64,000 bases of DNA from Gordionus sp. m RMFG-2023 (lineage: Eukaryota > Nematomorpha > Gordioida > Chordodea > Parachordodidae). The stretch lies in contig NC_088777.1 of NCBI RefSeq assembly GCF_954871325.1, positions 13,803,366 to 13,867,365 on the forward strand, given 5' to 3'. Positions 25,524 through 36,788 of this stretch are shown here, one piece after another (within the stretch, counting starts at the first letter, position 1; every line of letters starts with the position of its first letter). A program made the translations under genes and the position numbers. Below the pieces are notes generated by a model. It was not told where the DNA came from. It made no database searches and worked only from the letters and a program-made list of their open reading frames with translations.

Positions 25524-27947
25524 TTTTCAAAATTCACGCTTTTTAAAATATATTGTGACACTGTGACTGCGACACTGAGAATGTGACAAGGCTTTTATAT
25601 TGTCACAATTGGGTGTTTTTGATTGTGAACTTAAGAACCTAAATATAAAATAAAAATAAATATATACTAAAATATGTTTCTAAATCTTTATTAAATAAAT
25701 AACTATAATCAAATATAAAGTGAAAAATATAATCAAAATAAAATTAATATAAAAATAAAAATTAAAAATTATATTTTTAAAAGTAAAAATTAAAAAGTCT
25801 TCCAAGCGAAAATAAAAAGTTCATCATCCCACTTGTTAAAACAAAGTATGAAAAAATCTACAATTATCACGCGTTTTTTTCTCATTTACATAGACGGGGA
25901 TTTAAATAATAACTTAATAATTTTAATAAAACATTATTTTTGTTTACAATTCGAATAATAATGATATATATTATTTATTGTTATTTGAATAAATAAAATT
26001 ATTTTAATGTATTACAAGGTTAAGGGATACTAATTTAAAAAAAAAATATATAAATAGTTCATAAGAAATAAAAAAAAAACTATATAAACAGAATAGAATT
26101 ACATCGATTAAATTTATATCATTTTTTCCTAAAAATTATAAAATGAATTTTGACTTCTTAATATTTCCTTATAATATTATAAATAGGTATATGATTTAAA
26201 AGCAAAATAGTTCAATAAATATAATATCAGGATACCATATATCTTCTATCTTTACATCTTATTTTATATAAAAATTATTAAACATAGACCGACTATTTTT
26301 TTCAGTTATTAATTTATTTTTCCATAAAGTATTCTATATCTAATTTATTAATACAAGATAATTAAATAAAATTTCGATATTAATATAGAATTGAACTACT
26401 CGATATTCACGATCGAGACCTAGGTTGGTAAGTAAAGTGAAAACGATACAATATTTACAGATTAAGAAGAGAACTATTTGTAAAAATAAGTATTCTAAAT
26501 TTAATAATATAAGATAATTATTTCGATGCTAATATTGAACTATTTCCTTATGTTTACAATAAATTTCATAATTCTGCATTTCGCCACTCGTGTTGATAGA
26601 GTAAAATAAAAATATACAATATTTTCAGATTAAAGAAAAGAACATTTTGAAAAAGTAAATATTCTAATTTTATAATACAAGATAATTGTTTCATGTTAAT
26701 ATAGAACTATTTTACCTCTAGTCATAAATTCGAATGACGAATTGATCAAAAAATAAACAGTAAAATATTGTACAAAGTAGGTTTTGGGAGGTGCTCTGAT
26801 CTATAAATTTGGTCAGATCGACCGATTTAATTAATTTTTTCAACCGAAAATGCCAAATATTAAGATAATTATTTTCATTAATTTTGAAATAATCAATAAT
26901 TGCCAAAATTCCTATGTTATAGCCTTGCTTGAATTTTATAAAAGTTTAAAAATAATATATATTACAATTGTCAATTTTTTCTCGTTTAGATTAAGAATTA
27001 TGATAATTGTAACTTTTCTATAGTACATCTTTATTGATATTTTAGTTTATGTTAATAATATAAATTTTTACATATTTGTATCAAAAAAAAATCAAAAAAA
27101 ATATCGATTATGACAATTGTCACTTTTTTATGGTATATCTTCATTGAATTTAACATGTTTACAATACATATTTTTATCTTTAAAAAAGTTAATTAATAAC
27201 TATTATGACAATTGTCCCTTTTCTATGGTATATCTTCATTGAAATTTTAATTTTACATGATAATATAAATTTTAACCCATTTGCGTCAAAAAAAAATTAA
27301 AAAAGTTAAAGAAAACGATTATGACAATTGACATTTTTACATCTTTATTGAAATGTTAATTTTACATGTTAATAATATAAATTTTAACCCATTTGCCTAA
27401 AATAATAAAAAAAATTAAATAATAACAATTATGACAAATGTCACTCTTTCATGGTATATCTTCATTGAATTTTTATTTTTTAACATGCTTAGTAACCTAT
27501 TCACTTCAAAAGAATATCATAAAAATAATAATTAATATAACATTATATAATATGAAAATCTTTGAAGATCGTGGCTCAAAATATTAAAAAAAAAGATCTT
27601 CAAATTTTATGATCTTTAAAGGTCTTATTAAAAAATCATTTTGAAGATTTTTTGTATAACTATGCTTATAGTGACGTAGCCAGAATTAATCCATGGGGGT
27701 GGTTTTAAAAATTTGCCAATTTTGTGTTTCATTTATGTCTAACCACTATAGTAGCCAACATTATAGTTAAAAAATTTTAACCAAATTTATGATTAATATG
27801 CGACTGAAAGCATTATTCTAAAAATTTTATCAATGTTTAGTCAATTGTAAATTAATTCAATCCATTCGGTGTAGAAAGAAGAATAAAATCGCCCCCCCCC
27901 AAACCTCCCATTTTTATGATCACTCAATATATCTTATTCTATGTTAA

Positions 27948-28354
27948 AAATAAAGAATAATTGCGCTAAAAAGAATCGGTAGTAGAATAAGAATATGTAA
28001 GTCTGGTTTCGTTTGCTTTAGAATAAATAATAACGATATCTCCAAATAATAATAAAAATGCGATTAAATTTATTCTTTTATTAGTGTTTAAATAAAACGC
28101 AAATATATATATATCAAGTCGTTAAAAAAGTAATTTTTATTAACAAGTAAAATTATCGCGTGCTTGGAAAGTCAAAAACTTCAAATATATATATATCTAG
28201 TAAATCAATTTAAGGTAAATCAATTGATGGTTTGAGGCTTCGTATGTAGAAATAAAATAATATATTATGTGAATGTTTTTATATATGTAAATAGTCATAG
28301 TTTAAAACTTCAATTAACTTTGTATACTATGATATTAAATTATATTATGCAACA
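27948..28354. repeat. Left copy of a long direct repeat
   Basis: Shares about 365 bp with 29768-30132 in the same orientation, starting AAATAAAGAATAATTGCGCT and ending ATTATATTATGCAACA. The left copy has about 35 extra bases near 28000-28030. The pair flanks about 1.4 kb. This could be a segmental duplication or terminal repeats of a small nested element, and no coding evidence decides between them. Confidence 0.8.
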
Positions 28355-28589
28355 TGCACCTCCTCAAAAAAAAAAAATATGAACTAAAATTAATAACATA
28401 GGGAATAGGAGCTCGCTTGGCATGCGGGAGGTAATTTTGATTTACTTATAAGAAGATAATAACAACAATAATGCAAAAGGGGCTATAAAAAACTTTGACC
28501 TTAAAATACAAATTGGTTAATCAAGTGGGAAAACATAGGGTAATAATGAGGGGACGGATTATGTATTATATTGATTTGAAAATATATGT

Positions 28590-29040
28590 ATAATGGGAAA
28601 TGGCACCATAATTATACATGATAGTTTTTTATGTAATTACCCTTAACAAAGGTATAGATTACACTATCTGTAGGTACAATTAACACTATAGGTGTCCAAT
28701 AATCAATCAATATATTTGGAATATAATTCATATAATGAAGAAAATTACTAATGGGAAAATGGCACCATAGTTGTACATGATAGTTTTTTATGTAATTACC
28801 CTTAACAAAGGTATAGATTACACAATCCATAGGTACAATACACTATAGGTGTCCAATAATCAATCAATATATTTGGAATTCATATAATGAATAAAATTAC
28901 TAATGGGGAAATGGCACCATAGTTGTACATGATAGTTTTTTAGGTAATTACCCTTACAAAGGTATAGATTACACTATCCATTGGTACAATTTACACTATC
29001 GGTGGCCAATCATCACTAAATATATTTGGAATAAAAATTA
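28590..29040. repeat. Three-unit tandem repeat of about 160 bp
   Basis: Each unit contains ATGGCACCATAGTTGTACAT, then ATTACCCTTAACAAAGGTAT, then GGTGTCCAATAATCAATC. Units begin near 28595, 28750 and 28905 and differ by small indels, so the array is of moderate age. A separate direct repeat (GGTAATAATGAGGGGACGG at about 28541 and 29101) flanks the array. Confidence 0.8.
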
Positions 29041-29767
29041 ATAATATATTTGGAATAAAAATTAATATAAAGAATTGGTTAATTAAATGGGACAACATAT
29101 GGTAATAATGAGGGGACGGGTTAGGATAAAAAAAAAGTATTGACAATACTATAATAACAAGAATTAAAAATTTGTATAAGTAGGTATGTATGATACAGAA
29201 GATATTTGGAAGAAATAGTTAAATAACAATGATTAGTATACAAACAATTCAAATAAATTGGGAGGGGAGTGGGGAGGGGTCAAATTCGCAAAACAATATA
29301 ATTTTTTTCGTAATTATACCCTTGACTTAGATCTAGAAGAGAGGCTTACACTACATAAATTGGAATAATATAATAATAATAACCAATACTGGTTTTAAGT
29401 TAATTATTATATTACCACATTCCAGAAATGGTATTACTTTAAATACTAATCCTTGTTATTAAACAATAAATTAAATTCACATGTTAAAAAAAATAAATTT
29501 AAGAAAGTTTTAATTGTAAAACAAATAGGTGCTTACAAAATCTTTTGCAATTATTAGAATGGAAATTTTTTTTTATATCGATTAAATTGAATCATTCTTT
29601 TAACAACCGTCTCTTCATCTTCAGACCCATACCTAAGACGCAAAGGAAGTAACCAGTCTCTTTAACACGTCTTTTCAACTTCAGACCCATACTAGGAGCA
29701 CATAGGTTGAATTCATTCTCCGCACCAGCTTCTAATAAGCTGGTGCCCCTATCCTCCACCATGACGC

Positions 29768-30132
29768 AAATAAAGAATAATTGCGCTAGAAAGAATCGGG
29801 TAGAATAAGAATATATAACTATATCTCCAAATAATAATAAAAATGCGATTAAATTTATTCTTTTATTAGTGTTTAAATAAAACGCAAATATATATATATC
29901 AAGTCGTTAAAAAAGTAATTTTTAAAGTAAAATTATCGCGTGCTTGGAAAGTCAAAAACTTCAAATATATATATATCTAGTAAATCAATTTAAGGTAAAT
30001 CAATTGATGGTTTGAGGCTTCGTATGTAGAAATAAAATAATATATTATTTAGTGAATGTTTTTGTATATGTAAATAGTCATAGTTTAAAGCTTCAATTAA
30101 TTTATTATGATATTAAATTATATTATGCAACA
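29768..30132. repeat. Right copy of the long direct repeat
   Basis: Partner of 27948-28354, also running from AAATAAAGAATAATTGCGCT to TTATATTATGCAACA. Just before it is a 10-bp inverted repeat, GCACCAGCTT / AAGCTGGTGC (about 29724-29747). Confidence 0.8.
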
Positions 30133-30403
30133 ATTTTAATTAAATTTTTGCATATAACAAAATTTTACTGAGAATTTCATTATAGATTTTATTTATTATT
30201 TATACAATAAAATAAATTTCAAAATGTATAAATTTTATACAGATTATATTAAAAATTTATTCTTAAATAACTATATTTAAAAAAAATAAAATTACAATAA
30301 AATATGAGTAATTCTTTTGTGATAATTAAAAAAGAATCTAATTTAACAATTATAATATAATTAATACAAATGAGTGTATTAATAAAACATAAATAATACT
30401 TAT

Positions 30404-30764
30404 TAGAGATTCGAAGTAGGATTTGGATCAGGCTGGGTCGGACCTAATATTTTTAAAAAAAAATTCGGGCCGGGTTGGGTCGGGCCTTGGAAATTTTTTA
30501 AAATATATTTCTAAATATATCAATTTTATGTTAAATTTTTTTATGTATAATAAAAATATTTGATTTTATTTATAAAAACTAGACGCCATATAACATATAT
30601 CTTTTATTTTGAGTAATTATAAAAATGAATTTCTATATTTAAATAAATTCGGGCCAGGCCGAAAAAATTTTTTAAAAAAAATTTCGGGTTCGGGCCGGCA
30701 AAATTTTTTAAAATAATTTTGGGCAGGGCCGGGCTTGAAAATTAGACTCGATTACAGATCACTA
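30404..30764. mobile_element. hAT MITE of the TAGAGATC family, second member
   Basis: Its termini TAGAGATTCGAAG and ACAGATCACTA match those of 18049-18422, as do the interior blocks CGGGCCGGGTTGGGTCGGGC and GGGCCGGGCTTGAAAATTAG. The flanks ATACTTAT and ATTCTTAG match at 6 of 8 positions. It lies nested inside the 27669-31398 element. Confidence 0.75.
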
Positions 30765-31406
30765 ATTCTTAGTGAAAATGCAATATTTTTATTAAAAATA
30801 GTATAATATATAAATTTTATGACTAAGAATTAATTATAATTACGTTTTGAATATAAAAATTTTATGACTAAGATCATATTATAATAATATAGCAATTTTA
30901 TAATTTGAATTTATAAAGAGAGGTTTACTTTTCTCTGAGATTTGCCTAATTCATCTAGAATCAAATTTTTATCTAGAATAATCTCCTTATAAATATTTAA
31001 TATTGCGAATCCATTTAAACGGCTTTTACCGGTGCTATTTATTAAAAAGGTTTTTAAACTTTACAGTTGAAAAATACCTTTCAGTAGTGCAGGTGCTAAT
31101 AGGTAAGGTAACTAAGATTTTTATCTAAAAATTATAAAAAATTAATTAAAATTTTTAAAACTATCTAATTAGTTTAACATTATAAATTTTATTATTAAAT
31201 TTATAAATATCTAATTTAACTATGCGAGAAAAAATTTACAATATATTTTTATTGTTATTTAATATTATACAAATAATTTTTAATATATATTTTTAAGCCA
31301 TGTTATCAATTAAATTAAATATTCTTATTTGTTTTTTTATAAAATTTTTTTATTTTAGAGGTTACCCTCCCCCCCCCCCTCCCTTTTCTACGCCACTGTA
31401 TGCTTA

Positions 31407-32330
31407 TAATACAAGGCAAAGATATTAAAAATCAAATTTGCTGAAACTTGAACATATTCCATTTAATAGAAATTCAAAGAATGTTCTATTCTTATAATTA
31501 ATATAACTTAAAATATTAAATTAATTATAAGTTAGTATCTAAATGTAGTTCAATATCTTCATTACTTGATATGCTAAATCGACCTTTTATTTTAGTTATA
31601 ATATTAACATTTGATATAGATACACACTTTTTGAAGATTGTGAGATACTTTAACTCATATAAAAATTATTATGTTATCTATGAATTAAACAAAAATATCA
31701 CCCTTAATTTATCTAAAATAACTAACATTTATATTTAAAAAATAATATTATAATTAACGCATAATGTAAACAATTTATAAAATATATATTTAAAAACTTT
31801 GTCATAAACTAAAACTTAAAATAATATATAGGTATATTAAAATTATATAAAGAACATGAATTGTAAACGAAGAATTTTAAAAAAAAGTAAAACAAGGCCC
31901 ACATTGAGATCTAAATTAAGTCCTAACAAGGAAATTTAAGTTAATTGTAAAATTTCAAAAGAGGATATATATCATTGATTTTAAGATTTTTACCTAAAAT
32001 CTTTAAAAAAAAATTCATTAGGAGTAAAAATATTAATGTAAAGATTGATGAACTATTAGATGAAGAACTGTAAGACAGGTGAAATCCTTTGTAAGATGCT
32101 TTCCTTATCAAGGAGTTTTTATAAGACCATCACGTCCTTTTCCATAATGTGAACTGAATCCAGGAATTTAGATAGTTTAAGAATCTTATTTTATTCAATG
32201 GTAGATCATATACAATGAGTGAGGTACACGACAGGTTGCAGATATGTCATTTGACATAAAGATGCACTTTATTCTTTTTTTTTTTATCATGTTAACTATA
32301 TTTAAAAAATAAATCAAAATAAAATATAAT
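31407..32330. other. AT-rich stretch without a supported gene
   Basis: No exon, transposon end or array was recognised. It lies upstream of the putative Ras-association exon and may hold its promoter or a 5' exon, but nothing specific supports that. Confidence 0.25.
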
Positions 32331-33105
32331 GTGAAAATCTTAAAATTGATGGTTGAACTACAAATAATATATAGAGAGATTCCGAAAACGATTTGTGGCA
32401 TAGATAGCTCGACTAGATGTGTAGATTTGCTAAATTTCTTAAGCAGCAAGTTGTATATAAAACATAGACGGCTTAGTTTATATATACACATAAAAAAAAA
32501 TAATCAAAGTCCAGAAAAAATTATTATATTACCTATATATGTTAAAATTTTAGAGGTAAGAGACTTCATCAAAAACAAATGCTCAATTAATAATTTTTTA
32601 TTTAAAATTATGGAAAATAATATATATTCTAATCACAATTCTCCAAGAAGTTTTAGTGTTACTAATAGAAATTCAAAAACCATAAATATTAGCCCCTCCA
32701 ATAGTCAAAGTTCAGAAAAATCTCAAGCAAATTTTGTTTGCATCACTCAAGATAATTTATATGATTTATTGTCTATGCAAATGGAAAAATTTAACAATAA
32801 TTTAGAAAAGAATGTATCGTATTCAAATGATAATATAAGTGATAAAGAGCAATTGATATATTGTGTATTACAACAATATTTTTTCCTAATCATTCTCTTG
32901 ACATTAAGTATATTAATTCTTGATAAAAATTTGTAACTCAAATCTAGATTATGATATACTTAGCAAACCACACAAATTTACAAATCTAGAGACCATGAAA
33001 AATATACAATATTTATTACAAAGTCAAAACAAAAATCTACTAAATATCTACCTAGACAAGTTTGATAAATTTATGTCATTAAAATTTGTTCTTACTGGTA
33101 AATAA
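32331..33105 (+). CDS. Putative N-terminal exons of a RASSF7/8-like Ras-association protein
   Basis: The first frame (Met at 32331 or 32349) gives MVELQIIYREIPKTICGIDS then STRCVDLLNFLSSKL. This resembles the start of N-terminal RASSF proteins, where MELKVWVDGxxRxVCGVTExTTC is followed by a helix. It is followed by a polar S/N-rich linker. An intron from about 32856 to 32950 joins it to a second piece, DILSKPHKFTNLETMKNIQY then LLQSQNKNLLNIYLDKFDKF, with coiled-coil character; the frame closes at 33105 beyond a GTAAAT donor near 33102. In the RASSF7/8 family the RA domain is also followed by a linker and a coiled coil. The similarity is by eye, distant, and weakened by AT-driven composition. 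It could also be an unrelated coiled-coil protein. Confidence 0.4.
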
Positions 33106-33151
33106 CTGACTTAAATGATAATAAATTTATTCTCATCTTTTGATCCTTACT

Positions 33152-33249
33152 GTGTCAATTTCTATATGTATTTTCTCATCTGTTTTGTCATATATATGTA
33201 GTCATATATATGACAAAAGAGATGAGAAAATACACATAGAAATTGACAC
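33152..33249. repeat. Near-perfect 47-bp inverted repeat (hairpin)
   Basis: The arm 33152-33198 starts GTGTCAATTTCTATATGTAT and pairs with 33203-33249 with about two mismatches and a loop of four bases. It begins about 45 bp beyond the last frame of the putative RASSF-like exon. It could be a tiny fold-back MITE, a structured intronic RNA or a precursor-like hairpin. No target duplication was seen. Confidence 0.85.
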
Positions 33250-33339
33250 TGTAATTCTACCTACCGAGAAGGGTTTAACTCTGTTGGCGTAATATTTTTT
33301 GATTATAAAAAAATGTTCTACAAAAAAAATCATTAGCAC

Positions 33340-33578
33340 CTTCTTTCCTGCAAGAATCGCTGTACTCAACCAGGCCCACTATGCCATCCTTTTCAAGATT
33401 TATTTCACAAAATATAATGATATTATATTTAAAAATTTAAGTCTGGCCTGGCCCAAAATTTTTAAAAAAATATTAGGCCCTACCCAGCTCGAACTGAAAT
33501 ATATTTTTAAAATACACCTTGCCCGAAACACATTTGGGCTGGGTTCAGTACAGACTGGGCCGTGATTTGCAGATCTCT
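33340..33578. mobile_element. MITE fragment with GGCCC-type ends
   Basis: The left side CTGCAAGAATCGCTG and the right side, reversed AGATCTGCAAATCACGG, are related. Blocks AACCAGGCCCACTATGCC, GGCCTGGCCC and GGGCTGGGTTCAG flank an AT-rich core. The boundaries are approximate. Confidence 0.4.
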
Positions 33579-34384
33579 ATTATTTGTCAATTTTTTTAAT
33601 ATTGGATTAGCTTATTATTTGTATTTTCAATCATCAGCTATTAGAAAATATTTAATTAGCCAATCAGATATATCAGGTAGATAAAAAATGATTTATGATA
33701 CAATTTTTTTTAAACATGCTAATTATTATTTTAAATTTTGATATCCCACTTGGATGTATTTTTTAGGCATTTTTCCTATAATGTTATTATATAAAATTGG
33801 ATTGGCTGACATTGGTTATCAAATTGATATCAAATTGCCAGTGAAGTACCCTGGAAAAATAACATTTGACAAAATACAACAGACCAAAATACTTGAATTA
33901 CAGAAATTTTTAATGCAATTTTTGTTGATAATTAGGGTACTTTTCTCTGTTAGTATTTTGTAGTGTCTCTTTGTCTGAGACATTTCATTCCAAAAAATGG
34001 AATTGATAGTATATTTAATTCACAGAAAATAAAAAACCGTTTGTTTATGAAGGTTACAAACACAAAAAACTTTCAATAACTGAAATAAGCGTCTTTAATT
34101 AATAAATATTAAATTGAAAATGATCTAAAAATTATAACACTTTAAAATATATAGTTATTTTTGAGCTGATATAAACATTACTCAGATATATAAACTGCCA
34201 TTACATTTTGTGTTACTCTGCAAAAATTATAATATTAGTTGTTATTGACTATTAAAGAAGATCACCTATTTTTATCAATTGATACAATATTTATCAGAAA
34301 CTTATAGAGTGCCTATTCCACAGCCTATCCTAATGTTTTTTGCTTTGGTTCAGACAGAATTTTTATTTTTGATTATTGAATGGT
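33579..34384. other. Stretch with no secure gene, one possible coiled-coil frame
   Basis: A plus-strand frame at 33754-33963 contains FDKIQQTKILELQKFLMQFL, which has weak coiled-coil character. It could be a further exon of the putative RASSF-like gene but lacks clear splice support. Nothing else was recognised. Confidence 0.25.
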
Positions 34385-36788
34385 CTGGCAGCACCCCTAC
34401 TCACCCCCTATGAAAGAAGCTTAATTTAAATTATATTATTTTAGAATCGTATTTAGCTTTATAAGATAAGGCAGAAAATGTTTTTTTTTCATTTAAAAAA
34501 AATGATAACATATTAAAATTTTTAAAAAATTATTTTTTTATGACTAAAATACGCGCTCCTACGCGCCCCCTATCAAAGAAGCTTAATTTATAAAAAATGA
34601 ACGCAAAATCATATAGAGCTTATTAAAAGGCATAAAAAATGTTAATATTATATTTTAAAACTTATAACCTAGTGGGCTTTTGAAAAAAACAAAAAATTTT
34701 TTTTGACTAAACTACGCGCCCCCGTTAAATATACATTATTTTTAAAAAATGAATACAGAACCAAGTATAACTTTTCAAGTTCAGAAAATAATATTATTTA
34801 TTTTTTTTAAATAAATATTTTTATTATCAAAAAAATTTTATTTTGACTAAACTACGCGCTCCCTATTAAAGAAGCTTAATTCATAAAAAAAATAAAGCAT
34901 AATCGTATTAAGCTCATTAAAAGGAACCAAAAAATGTTAATATTAAGTTTATAAATTATTTATAACTTATTGAGATTTGGAAAAAACACTTAATTTCTTC
35001 TTTTTTTTGACTAAACTACGCTCCCCTTACGCGCTCCCGGTAAATATACATTGTTTTTAAAAAATGAATACAGAATCATGTGTAACTTTGAAAGGAGATA
35101 AGAAAATGGTATTTTTTTTCAAAATTTAATTATCAAAAAATTTTTTTTGCCTAAACTACGCGCCCCCTATCAAAGAAGCTTAATTCATAAAAAATTAAAG
35201 CATAATCGGATTAAGCTCATTAAAAGGAATCAAAAAATGTTAATATTAAGTTTATAAATTATTTATAACTTATTGAGATTTGGAAAAAAGACTTAATTTC
35301 TTCTTTTTTTTGACTAAACTACGCTCCCCCTACGCGCTCCCGGTAAATATACATTGTTTTTAAAAAATGAATACAGAATCATGTGTAACTTTTAAAGGAG
35401 ATTCAGAAAATGGTATTTTTTTTAAAAATTTAATTATCAAAAAATTTTTTTTGCCTAAACTACGCGCCCCCTATCAAAGAAGCTTAATTCATAAAAAATT
35501 AAAGCATAATCGGATTAAGCTCATTAAAAGGAATCAAAAAATGTTAATATTAAGTTTATAAATTATTATAATTTATTGAGATTTGCAAAAAACACTTAAT
35601 TTCTTCTTTTTTTGACTAAACTACGCGCCCTCTTTAAATATACATTATTTTTAAAAAATAAATACATATAATAATTTATAAACTTAATATTAATATTTTT
35701 TGATTCCTTTTACTGAGTTTAATCCGATTATGCTTTTAATTTTTTATGAATTAAGCTTCTTTGATAGGGGGCGCGTAGGGGCGTAGTTTAGTCAAAAAAT
35801 TTTATTTTGATAATTAAAATTAAAAAAAAAATAATACCATTTTCTGAATCTCCTATAAAAGTCATACTTGATTCTGTATTTATTTTTTAAAATAATGTAT
35901 ATTTACCGGGAGCGCGTAGGGCCGCGTAGTTTAGTCAAAAAAAGAAGAAATTAAGTGTTTTTCCCAAATCTCAATAAGTTAGTCATCTCAACTAATGGTA
36001 ATTTCTCCCAATCAACATATTCATTTTTAAAAATTTTAGCACGTAAAATTTTTAACATAACAAACGAAAAACGCGAGTCAATCTTCCTAAAACAAAAAAT
36101 ACAATTAGAAATTTTTAAACATAATTATACATTTTTTAGGAACATTTTTACTATAAGCTCTTTTTAGAGCCATCGATATTTTTTCAGAGATTGTCTATAA
36201 ATATTGATCTACAAATTATGATATATATTTTTTAAAAATTAATATAAATAAAAAAAAAAAAATTGTTAAATTTATAAACTTAATATTAACATTTTTTGTT
36301 CCTTTTAATGAGCTTAATACGATTATGCTTTATTTTTTTAATGAATTAAGCTTAATAGGGGAGCGCGTAGTTTAGTCTAGAGAACTGCAAAGTAATTTTT
36401 TCGCAACCCGAGCCCGACCCGAGCCCGAATTTAATTTTTTTGTCCGAGCCCGACCCGAGCCCGAGCACACATTTTTTAGTCCAACCCGACCAGAGCCCGA
36501 CCCGAATAAAATTTTGCAATTTAAGTTTTTATATTATAATAACCAAAAAAAATTTTATGTGTATTTATTCAGTTCAGCCACCTTAAATAAAAGTTTATTT
36601 GACGGCCATAATCTATTCAAGATATATATTAAGTTGCATTTTATTAAATTTGTAAAAAATATTATAAAACGATTAATATACAAGCGAATTTAAAAATTAT
36701 AACGATTATATAATACAATAAGCATCATTTATGCGAATATAGATATGGTATAAAAGTTAATAAATATATAAAAAATATAATGAACATA

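Larger units (their letters stand above)
22400..27655. mobile_element. Fold-back-like element with inverted arms of about 110-bp tandem units
   Basis: The left arm (about 22560-23070) repeats a unit containing AAAAGTGACAATTGTCATAA five to six times at about 100-115 bp spacing. The right arm (about 26950-27540) repeats the same unit in the opposite orientation (ATTATGACAATTGTCACTTT, then ATGGTATATCTTCATTG). Outside the arms are matching pieces rich in AAATCTTC/GAAGATC (about 22410-22540 and 27545-27655). The middle, about 3.9 kb, contains a hAT MITE, an AT microsatellite, a tRNA-like sequence and possibly one small exon, but no transposase that I can recognise. The core GACAATTGTC is itself a perfect palindrome. 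The boundaries are estimates. Confidence 0.55.
27669..31398. mobile_element. 3.7-kb hAT-type element with exact TATGCTTA target duplication
   Basis: The exact 8-bp duplication TATGCTTA (27661-27668 and 31399-31406) encloses the left end TAGTGACGTAGCCAG and the right end TTTCTACGCCACTG. No transposase is recognisable inside. Instead it holds a pair of long direct repeats, a three-unit tandem array and a MITE. It is inserted immediately at the right end of the fold-back-like element. A C-run at about 27892-27900 and a longer one at 31369-31380 are typical of this terminal type. Confidence 0.8.

Noticed and set aside
28612-28830. 72-codon frame inside the tandem array
   Set aside because: It is a repeated translation of the tandem unit itself, without codon bias or a start context.
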